In this document: positions 57,891 through 64,000 of the stretch, piece after piece
Position numbering within the stretch: the first letter of the stretch is position 1
Layout of the letters: the number at the start of each line of letters is the position of its first letter
NCBI RefSeq assembly: GCF_902506325.1
Contig: NZ_LR732333.1
Location: 1-64,000 of the forward strand
Length of the DNA: 64,000 nucleotides
From: Limnobacter sp. 130
GTDB lineage: Bacteria; Pseudomonadota; Gammaproteobacteria; Burkholderiales; Burkholderiaceae_B
Direction: 5' to 3'
Translations under genes and position numbers: made by a program
The notes under the pieces: model-generated
What the model was told of the DNA's origin: nothing
The model's database searches: none
The model's input: only the letters and a program-made list of their open reading frames with translations

Positions 57891-59426
57891 TTGCGAAATT
57901 CAGTTTTCAACTGTTACCAGTCTCGCTTGATCCAGCCCGAAACGGCTGGATTGCTCATTTTTCACGGTTTGCATGATGTTTTTCATCCAAGCCATCACCG
58001 CAAATAAGGGTAAATAAAGGGCAATCGCCCTCATCAGCCACTTCAGGTTAAAGCCTGCCGCACACAGCACCACATGCAGTGCATCACCAGATGCCCCTTT
58101 GAGCCACGTTCTTCGCATTCCGTGATCCGCTTTCAAGTGCCCGATCGTCGGTTCAATGGCCTGCCTGCGTCTCAGTCTCTTTCTGTCCGCTTTGATCATC
58201 GATTTGTATTTGCCTCGGTGGATGATTTCCACATCTGGATTTGCATAATCCACCCCACGGTAACCCAAATCCACGTACACCTGCTTGATCGGTGTGTTGT
58301 GCTCTTCGGTGAGAATCCTGGCTTGTTCTAGTTGTTCTGCCAGCGTGTGACCATCGAAAGGGTTGCCAGGAAATGTTCTCGCACCAACAATCAAACCCCT
58401 CTTGTGAGTCACTGCAAATCCGGCTTTAACTCCAAACTCATAGGGCTGTCTTGCTTTGCCCTTTCCAATGCACTCTACTTCAGGGGCATGTAAAGCGTAC
58501 AGCTTGTTCTTGTCTTTCGGTTTCTGATCAACAAGGCGCTGCGCTCGTTCAAGCAAGGTGTTCATTCTTTCCAGTGCCGCTGAGCTTTCCAGATTCAGGA
58601 CCTTGAGCTTGCGCTGTATTTCCCGAATCACAATGCCCACAACGGTTCGCTGACGTTTCAATGTTCGTCTCAGACGTCTGAACTGCTTGGCATGGGCATA
58701 ACCGGCTGCTTTGCGTTTCAGTTGTTTGCCTTCCATGGCAAAGGTCTGCTTGAATTTGATTCCAACGTGTTTGGCGTTCTTGATCAATTGGTACCGGGCG
58801 ATTTCCAACAGTCTGCTGTCAGTCGGATAGGCCTCTGCCTTCTCAACCACAGTGCTGTCGACAATGACTCGTTCAAACTCGCTTGGGCGAATGGCTTTCA
58901 TCTTCACCGCTGCATCAATGGTCGCCTTGAACAACTCTTCAACCCCAGCCTCTCCAAGCATTTGGCGAAACCGGGTGATCTGGGCCGGATCACATGGAAA
59001 CTTGGTCTGGTAATACTCCATGCCGCTGAAATACTGCCACTGCACATTCTCGGTCCAGCGCACCACCAACTCCCGGTCACTGACATCATAGGCGTGTTTC
59101 AAATACAGCAATGACACCATCAACCGGATTGGCAACCGAGGGCGTCCGGCGTTGCTCACCCCCGCACCTGCTATCTGTAGATTCTGGCCAAACATGTCGT
59201 CTGTGAAAAACTGACGACCTTTACGGTCACGATGTTCAAACACCGGCCTCAAAGACTCTTCCAACCCATCCCAGGGCATCTTCTGCGACAACACCGCCAA
59301 CGGGTGACGAAGGTCAATCATCTGATCCAAACGGGAGCGGAAAAAATCGTCAGTGGCCATCAACATAAAGGGACAAAATCCCTCAGATTTCTAATACCCA
59401 TATTTTACTTTCTGGGGGATTCGCAA
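57891..59426 (-). mobile_element. IS5-superfamily insertion sequence
   Basis: A complete DDE transposase gene lies between short inverted TTGCGAA (57891-57897) and TTCGCAA (59420-59426) ends. Beyond these 7 bp the two ends match only loosely (TTGCGAAATTCAG against TTGCGAATCCCCCAG), and no clear target duplication was found, so the boundaries are provisional. The element is about 1.5 kb. Confidence 0.6.
57900..59366 (-). CDS. IS5-superfamily (IS1182/ISL2-like) transposase
   Basis: The 488-aa transposase appears full length. The RNase H-like DDE triad can be placed at D170 (VIVDSTVVEK), D366 (VYVDLGYRG) and E405 (AIEPTIGHLKADHGM). The N-terminal part has LRHPLAVLSQKMPWD and the helix-turn-helix-like GRPRLPIRLMVSLLYLKHAYDVSDRE, typical of this group. 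ATG 59366 begins MLMATDDFFR. The stop is only 2 bp inside the left end repeat. No frameshift is seen, so it may be active. Confidence 0.88.
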   Translation of the reverse strand: MLMATDDFFRSRLDQMIDLRHPLAVLSQKMPWDGLEESLRPVFEHRDRKGRQFFTDDMFGQNLQIAGAGVSNAGRPRLPIRLMVSLLYLKHAYDVSDRELVVRWTENVQWQYFSGMEYYQTKFPCDPAQITRFRQMLGEAGVEELFKATIDAAVKMKAIRPSEFERVIVDSTVVEKAEAYPTDSRLLEIARYQLIKNAKHVGIKFKQTFAMEGKQLKRKAAGYAHAKQFRRLRRTLKRQRTVVGIVIREIQRKLKVLNLESSAALERMNTLLERAQRLVDQKPKDKNKLYALHAPEVECIGKGKARQPYEFGVKAGFAVTHKRGLIVGARTFPGNPFDGHTLAEQLEQARILTEEHNTPIKQVYVDLGYRGVDYANPDVEIIHRGKYKSMIKADRKRLRRRQAIEPTIGHLKADHGMRRTWLKGASGDALHVVLCAAGFNLKWLMRAIALYLPLFAVMAWMKNIMQTVKNEQSSRFGLDQARLVTVEN

Positions 59427-59437
59427 CCCACTCAGAC

Positions 59438-59788
59438 ATGCAAAACACCAGAAATCATGCGGGTTTCGAACATTTTGCAAGGCCGACTAAATATATCAAT
59501 TACATCCTCGATAGAGTCCCCGATGAGCAAAACTTTTTCTTCACGTTTCACAAGCAGCAAGGTTACTTCGCTGAGCAGGAATTTCGCATCGCACTAACCG
59601 AATCCCATGAAAGTTTTGATGACAAACCTCAGTTCGTTCAGTTTGATTTGAACAAGGCCCTGGAAAAGATAGTGCTCTCTCCATGGGCAGAGAAGTGGCA
59701 GTTAGATGCGTTAAAAGAAGTACTGAGATCTTTCATGTTGGATCCCAACCTGATCGGATATTCATCAATATTGAGAGTTGGGAAATGA
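59438..59788 (+). pseudogene. C-terminal remnant of a DUF2971-like protein, cut by the insertion sequence
   Basis: The 116 residues from ATG 59438 contain FFTFHKQQGYFAEQEFRIAL and then FDLNKALEKIVLSPWAEKW, followed by a hydrophilic C-terminus. This is the order of the end of DUF2971 proteins (a Phe-x-Lys/aromatic-x-E-E-R strand, then 'I..I.ISP.A'). These proteins are usually 230-300 aa, so the N-terminal half is missing. The frame begins 12 bp beyond the IS end. No matching N-terminal half is found on the other side of the element. Confidence 0.5.
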
Positions 59789-59940
59789 TCTTTCCCTTGA
59801 TTAATTCGATCTTGCTTGCGACATTATTTCAACGCGATCATATTTGGTTCCGGTTGTGGTTACCGGTTAGTGTTCTGGTGTATTACAAATTTGTAATTCA
59901 ATTGAGAGGATCTGGTCATTCGCCCCTGCGTAAAGTGTGA
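59785..59940 (+). CDS. Small putative membrane protein, 51 aa
   Basis: ATG 59785 overlaps the stop of the preceding remnant as ATGA. The product is mostly hydrophobic (MIFPLINSILLATLF, then WLPVSVLVYYKFV) with a basic tail, so it could be a one- or two-pass membrane peptide. No family is recognised. Support comes only from the overlap and the composition. Confidence 0.3.
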   Translation: MIFPLINSILLATLFQRDHIWFRLWLPVSVLVYYKFVIQLRGSGHSPLRKV

Positions 59941-60005
59941 GTCATGCCAACGCTTGATTGAAAGCAAAGGCAAAACCCAAACTGATACACTTAAGGAGAA
60001 TTACC

Positions 60006-60314
60006 ATGAAAACACGTCAATTGATCGCATCCACAGTGTTTGCCATTTCCGCAACGCTTCCAGCTTTTGCCTTGGCCAGCGGCCCTACAGATCACGGTGA
60101 TGGCACCGACCATGTGGCACTGATCAGCCAAGGCAAATTGGCCACCCAAGCAACGGTGCTAAAAGAGTATCAACAAGCGGTAAAAGCAGATCAGTTCAAC
60201 CCTCTGGCCGGAGATTCGACAGTGTTGCTACACGAATTCGAATCGTCCAAGTCACGGATTGAGGTACTGAGTGAGATCAAAAGCGTTGATCTCACAGAAG
60301 GCGATGCAAGCTAA
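60006..60314 (+). CDS. Small exported protein of unknown function
   Basis: The 102-aa product has a clear Sec signal peptide (MKTRQLIASTVFAISATLPAFALA, cut near residue 25) and a mature part of about 78 hydrophilic residues with two His in the first ten (DHGDGTDH). ATG 60006 follows AAGGAGAA. It faces the copper operon across a convergent gap; the His-containing N-terminus and the neighbourhood make a metal-related periplasmic role possible but unproven. Confidence 0.7.
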   Translation: MKTRQLIASTVFAISATLPAFALASGPTDHGDGTDHVALISQGKLATQATVLKEYQQAVKADQFNPLAGDSTVLLHEFESSKSRIEVLSEIKSVDLTEGDAS

Positions 60315-60326
60315 TGAAGGGGTTAA

Positions 60327-60353
60327 GGGTTGGTGTTAATTCGCCGCCAACCC
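60327..60353. terminator. Possible convergent hairpin
   Basis: GGGTTGG (60327-60333) pairs with CCAACCC (60347-60353) in the 55-bp gap between two convergent genes. No T-run follows on either strand, so termination is only a guess. Confidence 0.3.
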
Positions 60354-60369
60354 GTGCATAATTAACAAA

Positions 60370-61362
60370 TCACTTCAGCAGTTTTTCAGCTTTCCGAAGT
60401 TTTTCTTTGGCTTCCAAATAACCTGTTTTAAATACCCAATGACGATCATTCAAACCCAGTTGACCAACATTGGTTAACTGAGGGGCGATGATCATTGTTG
60501 CCTGTAACATCTCCAGTTCTTTGATTCTAAAACTCGATATCAAAAAGGTTTGAAACATCAAATCGGTAAGCGTAGAGACCTCAGCAAGCTCGGGGGGATA
60601 CACCACGTCTACGGCAAGAATTGGAAGATCACTCAAGCGTTTTGCCGGAACTATCGGCAGTGGAGAACTGGCCTGACCATCGATGTAAAGACGGCCATTA
60701 ATGGAAGGTGGCGTGAAGATACCTGGAATTGTTGAAGATGCCCGCACTGCCTGGGCGACATCACCTGCATTAAAGACCACGGGACGACCTGTTTCAAGGT
60801 CTGTGGCCACTATGGCAATTGGTTTCGGGAGATCTTTAAATGTTTGAATGCCGAAATCCCTGCGCAATTGCCGTTCAAGAAACTGACCCGAAAAAACTCC
60901 AGCCTCGCCCTTTAAAACTGGCTGTCCCAGATTCGGTAACACGGGTACAAACAGATCACTGTTATTTAGTGATTCTGCACGTTGCATCATTTGATCGGCT
61001 GTATAGCCCAAGCCCCAGTACGCAGCCACGACAGCACCCGCACTGGTGCCAATCACCATTCGGGGCTCAAGCCCCAATTCCTCCAGGGCTTTAAGAACTC
61101 CGATGTGGGCAAAGCCACGAACCCCTCCACCGGAGAGAACCAAAATAAAGCCCTCCTCCATTTTCTGTGTGCGGGTAGCACGCTCGGCGCTAAACCAAGG
61201 TTCCTTCTTTACTGTAACCGTTGGTTTGTGACTTTCCGGATGAACAAAATTTCCGACTGTTTGACAGGCGCAAAGCACCATTGCGGAACCCAGCAAACTC
61301 AACATCAATCCCAATTTACCAACAATGACCGATCCATTGGGAAATCCAGGTTTACTTTGCAA
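60370..61362 (-). CDS. Patatin-like phospholipase lipoprotein (RssA/NTE type)
   Basis: The 330-aa protein has an N-terminal lipoprotein-like signal (LGLMLSLLGSAMVLCAC; acylated Cys probably 33). A patatin domain follows with oxyanion loop SGGGVRGFAHIGVL (about 77-90), nucleophile elbow GTSAG (Ser107) and the catalytic Asp in YIDGQ. It should hydrolyse acyl esters of lipids. TTG 61362 is accepted as start because AGGAGAAG lies 7 bp upstream. It is the last gene of the minus-strand copper operon, 15 bp after the CusF-like gene, an unusual companion for copper proteins. Confidence 0.85.
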   Translation of the reverse strand: MQSKPGFPNGSVIVGKLGLMLSLLGSAMVLCACQTVGNFVHPESHKPTVTVKKEPWFSAERATRTQKMEEGFILVLSGGGVRGFAHIGVLKALEELGLEPRMVIGTSAGAVVAAYWGLGYTADQMMQRAESLNNSDLFVPVLPNLGQPVLKGEAGVFSGQFLERQLRRDFGIQTFKDLPKPIAIVATDLETGRPVVFNAGDVAQAVRASSTIPGIFTPPSINGRLYIDGQASSPLPIVPAKRLSDLPILAVDVVYPPELAEVSTLTDLMFQTFLISSFRIKELEMLQATMIIAPQLTNVGQLGLNDRHWVFKTGYLEAKEKLRKAEKLLK

Positions 61363-61377
61363 TGGTGCTTCTCCTGA

Positions 61378-61740
61378 TTACTGTTTCTTCTCGATGTGGG
61401 TGATGTTCATGTTTTGATCCACAGCAAAGAGAACATTGTCGCCCTTATTCAGGCCTTCCAGTTGCGCCGCCTCTTTGGCCGAGAAAACCATAGTCATAGG
61501 TGGCATTTGAAGGTTCTTGATTTCGCCATGCTTCAAGGTGACCTTACCAGTCTTCGGATCAATTTTTTTCACCTCGCCCTGCGTCATTTCCATGGTTTCG
61601 GACTGCTTCATCTGCATGCCTTCCATGGACTTTGGATCCGTGGGTTTACTTGAATGGGAACCGTGATCTCCTCCGGCAAAGACCGAAGTCGAAATTGACA
61701 GCGCAACGATTGAAGCAAGTTTGATTAAATGGGTTTTCAT
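61378..61740 (-). CDS. CusF-like periplasmic copper-binding protein
   Basis: The 120-aa product has a signal peptide (cleavage near FAG, residue 23), a His/Met-rich linker (HGSHSS, MEGMQMKQSETMEM) and a C-terminal OB-fold domain. The metal site aligns with CusF: H71 and the MPPMTM block. At the position of the copper-capping Trp of E. coli CusF there is Met79, while M82 and M84 are kept, giving His plus three Met. It probably ferries Cu(I)/Ag(I) in the periplasm. It lies 40 bp after the DUF411 gene. Confidence 0.88.
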   Translation of the reverse strand: MKTHLIKLASIVALSISTSVFAGGDHGSHSSKPTDPKSMEGMQMKQSETMEMTQGEVKKIDPKTGKVTLKHGEIKNLQMPPMTMVFSAKEAAQLEGLNKGDNVLFAVDQNMNITHIEKKQ

Positions 61741-61780
61741 GATTTTTTTCCTTTCAGTTTTTGTTAAGTCGGGTGTTTTT

Positions 61781-62311
61781 TCAAAATTGATCTTGATAGG
61801 TTTTCACTTCCGCATAAACAGAAGCGCTCCCATCCTTCTTCAGGAGTAATACCTGATACGGCATGAATTTGTTGCCATATTCCATGCCAGGAGAGCCAAC
61901 TGGCATCGCTGGAACGGACAGGCCAAGTGAATCCTCGGGTGTTTCGTTCAGAAATTCCCTTATGTACTTGGCTGGAACATGGCCTTCAAACACAAAGCCA
62001 TTCGCCGATACTCCTGTGTGACAGGATTGGTAATTGTTTTCGATACCGAACTGCGCCTTAATGCTGTCTAGGTCTTCGTGATTCGAATACTTCACGGAAA
62101 ACCCCGATTTTTCCAAGTGTTTAATCCATTCGCCGCAGCAACCGCAGGTCGCTGTTTTGTGTACATGAATGGGTAAAACTTGATTGGCATCGGATTCTTG
62201 TGCAGCCACTGAGACTTTCTCAACATTTGAGAAAGTCTCAGGTTTGATGGCAGCAAAAACACCCAATGCCAAAATTGCAGTTGCAATACCAACAAAAGCA
62301 ATTCGCTTCAC
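61781..62311 (-). CDS. DUF411 metal-binding protein
   Basis: The 176-aa protein has an N-terminal membrane or signal segment and a DUF411 domain with TATCGCCGEW (cysteines at 56, 58 and 59), a further C97-H98 and a conserved VPAKYI block. DUF411 proteins are found in copper- and silver-resistance clusters and probably bind metal with these cysteines. The start is GTG 62311, overlapping the cupredoxin stop (GTGA). Confidence 0.88.
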   Translation of the reverse strand: MKRIAFVGIATAILALGVFAAIKPETFSNVEKVSVAAQESDANQVLPIHVHKTATCGCCGEWIKHLEKSGFSVKYSNHEDLDSIKAQFGIENNYQSCHTGVSANGFVFEGHVPAKYIREFLNETPEDSLGLSVPAMPVGSPGMEYGNKFMPYQVLLLKKDGSASVYAEVKTYQDQF

Positions 62312-62835
62312 TTTTCAGCTCCAGAGGATTTGGCTACGCGCAGTGGTCCGCGCATACCTGCATCAAAGTGGCCTGCAATCAAGCAGGCAAACTCAAACTC
62401 GCCACTTCGGTTGAAAGTCCACACCATCTCAGTGGTTTTGCCCGGAGCCACATGTGCCATATAGGGCTCTTCATGCTCCATGTTTGGAAACTTCTTCATT
62501 AAGTCTGCATGCTCCAGGTTCTTGTCTTTTGTCCCCAGAACAAACTCATGCATCAGCTTTCCTTCGTTCTTGACAATAAACTTCACTGTTTCACCTTCCT
62601 TAAACTGCAAGGAGGATGGCTCAAAGCGCATGTTGTCGGACATCACGACTTTGACCGTGCGGTCTATCTTGGTCGGAGTGCCGGCAATGCCCCAAGCGGT
62701 TTGCTCAAGAACTGGCTGTGCATTGGAATCTGCCTTTTTATGCTCTTGAGTGCCGTGCGCCAATACGGCCACGGGCAATAAAAGCCCAGCACCAAGCAGC
62801 AGCGATAGAGAATGATTTGCGAACGATTTTTTCAT
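62308..62835 (-). CDS. Periplasmic cupredoxin (CopI-like blue copper protein)
   Basis: The 175-aa product has a signal peptide ending in VLAHG (about 26). Its single cupredoxin domain carries all four type 1 copper ligands: H96 (MHEFVLG), C151, H156 and M161 (ACLIAGHFDAGM). CopI-type proteins support copper tolerance in purple and other proteobacteria, likely as electron acceptors or copper buffers in the periplasm. It lies 10 bp after the multicopper oxidase gene. Confidence 0.9.
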   Translation of the reverse strand: MKKSFANHSLSLLLGAGLLLPVAVLAHGTQEHKKADSNAQPVLEQTAWGIAGTPTKIDRTVKVVMSDNMRFEPSSLQFKEGETVKFIVKNEGKLMHEFVLGTKDKNLEHADLMKKFPNMEHEEPYMAHVAPGKTTEMVWTFNRSGEFEFACLIAGHFDAGMRGPLRVAKSSGAEK

Positions 62836-62845
62836 GGTTGACTCC

Positions 62846-64000
62846 TTAGTGGCCGGAATGGCCTTGAGGTTTTCTGACCTTCAACTCGATTGTTTCCTGA
62901 GGTCGATTACTGGATTTCATGGCGGGCTTTCCCGCCTTGTCGGATGTTACGGGCTTGGGCATGTCTGGGCCTTCGTATTCAAAAGCCACGGTTTTGCTAG
63001 GATGTTTGTACCAACCGGGGTCTGAATAATCCCCAGGCTTTTGGTCTTTGCGCACTTTCAACATACTGAACATGCCGCCCATTTCCACTGAGCCAAACGG
63101 GCCATCGCCTGTCATCATGGGGATGGTGTTATCTGGAATCGGCATCGTCATCTCAGTCATATCGGCCATACCCCGTTCACCCATCACCATGTATTCGGGA
63201 ACGAGCCCTCGGGCTTTTTTCGTTATTCCCCGGTGATCCACGCCGATCATGGTGGGAAGGTCGTGTCCCATCGCGTTCATCGTGTGGTGGCTTTTGTGGC
63301 AATGAAAGGCCCAGTCGCCTTCCTCATTGGCCAGAAAATCAATCTGCCGCATTTGCCCAACGGCGATGTCGGTAGTCACTTCGGGCCAACGACTTCCTTT
63401 GGGTGTTGGGCCGCCGTCGGTGCCGCTCACCTCGAATTCATGGCCGTGCAGATGAATGGGGTGATTGGTCATGGTCAAGTTACCAATTCGTATCCGAACC
63501 TTGTCGTTTTTTCGAACACACAAGGGCGAAATTCCGGGAAACACGCGGCTGTTCCACGTCCACAAATTAAAATCGAGCATCGTCATGATCTTTGGTGTGT
63601 ACGCACCAGGATCAATGTCGTAGGCATTCAGCAGAAAACAGAAATCTCGGTCCACGTTATCAATCAAGGGATGTTTGTTTTTGGGGTGAGTCACCCAAAA
63701 ACCCATCATGCCCATGGCCATTTGCACCATCTCATCGGCATGCGGGTGGTACATGAAGGTACCGGGACGCTTGGCCTCGAACTCATACACAAAGGTTTTG
63801 CCGGAAGGAATGGCCGGCTGGTTCAGGCCTGCAACACCGTCCATGCCATTGGGCAGGCGCTGGCCATGCCAGTGCACGCTGGTGTGCTCGGGTAGTTTGT
63901 TCGTCACAAAAATACGCACGCGATCACCTTCCACCACTTCAATGGTGGGGCCTGGGCTTTGTCCGTTGTAGCCCCAAAGGTGAGCGACCATACCTGGTGC
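62846..64000 (-). CDS. Multicopper oxidase (copper resistance type), N-terminus outside the window
   Basis: At least 384 residues are seen; the gene continues past the right edge. All copper sites are visible: HWHG and HPHADEM (first pair of type 2/3 ligands), HPIHLHGHEFEV (third), and HCHKSHHTMNAM (type 1 Cys with axial Met). The C-terminal part is rich in Met and Lys. Such enzymes oxidise Cu(I) to Cu(II) in the periplasm (CopA/CueO/laccase-like). It is the first visible gene of a minus-strand operon with cupredoxin, DUF411, CusF-like and patatin-like genes. Confidence 0.92.
   Translation of the reverse strand, partial: APGMVAHLWGYNGQSPGPTIEVVEGDRVRIFVTNKLPEHTSVHWHGQRLPNGMDGVAGLNQPAIPSGKTFVYEFEAKRPGTFMYHPHADEMVQMAMGMMGFWVTHPKNKHPLIDNVDRDFCFLLNAYDIDPGAYTPKIMTMLDFNLWTWNSRVFPGISPLCVRKNDKVRIRIGNLTMTNHPIHLHGHEFEVSGTDGGPTPKGSRWPEVTTDIAVGQMRQIDFLANEEGDWAFHCHKSHHTMNAMGHDLPTMIGVDHRGITKKARGLVPEYMVMGERGMADMTEMTMPIPDNTIPMMTGDGPFGSVEMGGMFSMLKVRKDQKPGDYSDPGWYKHPSKTVAFEYEGPDMPKPVTSDKAGKPAMKSSNRPQETIELKVRKPQGHSGH

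Overview
The window looks like the chromosome of a betaproteobacterium of the order Burkholderiales. The gene order argues for this: a complete mraZ-to-ftsZ division and cell-wall cluster, then peroxiredoxin, lpxC, a DciA-like gene, an M23 peptidase, secA, argJ, a DUF815 ATPase, a Nudix/TenI fusion, zapD, coaE, pilD-pilC-pilB, ispB, rplU-rpmA-obgE, proB, rppH, proS and ffh. Protein styles and the moderate GC content bring Limnobacter or a close relative to mind. That genus guess is an impression from memory, not a computed result.

Layout. 1-101 is the tail of an IS66-type transposase. 147-7852 holds a secreted transglutaminase-like protein, an M20 amidohydrolase, a lipoprotein aminopeptidase, a class II glutamine amidotransferase, a glycerate 2-kinase, dihydroorotase and a DUF3025 protein. 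The last 77 nt of the DUF3025 gene lie inside the RNase P RNA gene (7776-8176). 8334-25308 is the dcw cluster: a promoter and four 10-bp-phased MraZ repeats, then mraZ, rsmH, ftsL, ftsI, murE, murF, mraY, murD, ftsW, murG, murC, ddl, ftsQ, ftsA and ftsZ, nearly all overlapping or abutting. 25492-34605 carries peroxiredoxin, lpxC, the DciA-like gene (opposite strand), an M23 peptidase, secA, argJ, the DUF815 ATPase and a Nudix/thiamine-phosphate-synthase-like fusion. 34615-41023 on the minus strand holds zapD, coaE, type IV pilus genes pilD, pilC, pilB, and ispB. 41132-45079 holds rplU, rpmA, obgE, proB and an alpha/beta hydrolase.

45165-46354 is a small accessory insert: a pesticin/T4-type lysozyme without a signal peptide, overlapped by a lipoprotein with four extra cysteines, which together look like a cell-wall-hydrolase effector and its immunity protein. 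rppH, proS, a lytic transglycosylase, ffh, ccsA, a PP0621-type small protein and ampD follow. nrdA-nrdB (52899-57152) sit behind a compact control region with DnaA-box-like repeats, a good sigma-70 promoter and two NrdR-like boxes.

57153-59940 is an accessory patch: non-coding DNA rich in hairpins and short repeats, a 62-residue YjzC-like gene between strong hairpins, an IS5-superfamily element, and a truncated DUF2971-like gene beyond it. From 60006 to the end is a metal-related region. A small secreted protein is followed, on the minus strand, by a tight operon: multicopper oxidase (N-terminus outside the window), cupredoxin, DUF411 protein, CusF-like protein and a patatin-like lipoprotein. 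No tRNA, 5S/16S/23S rRNA or CRISPR array was seen.
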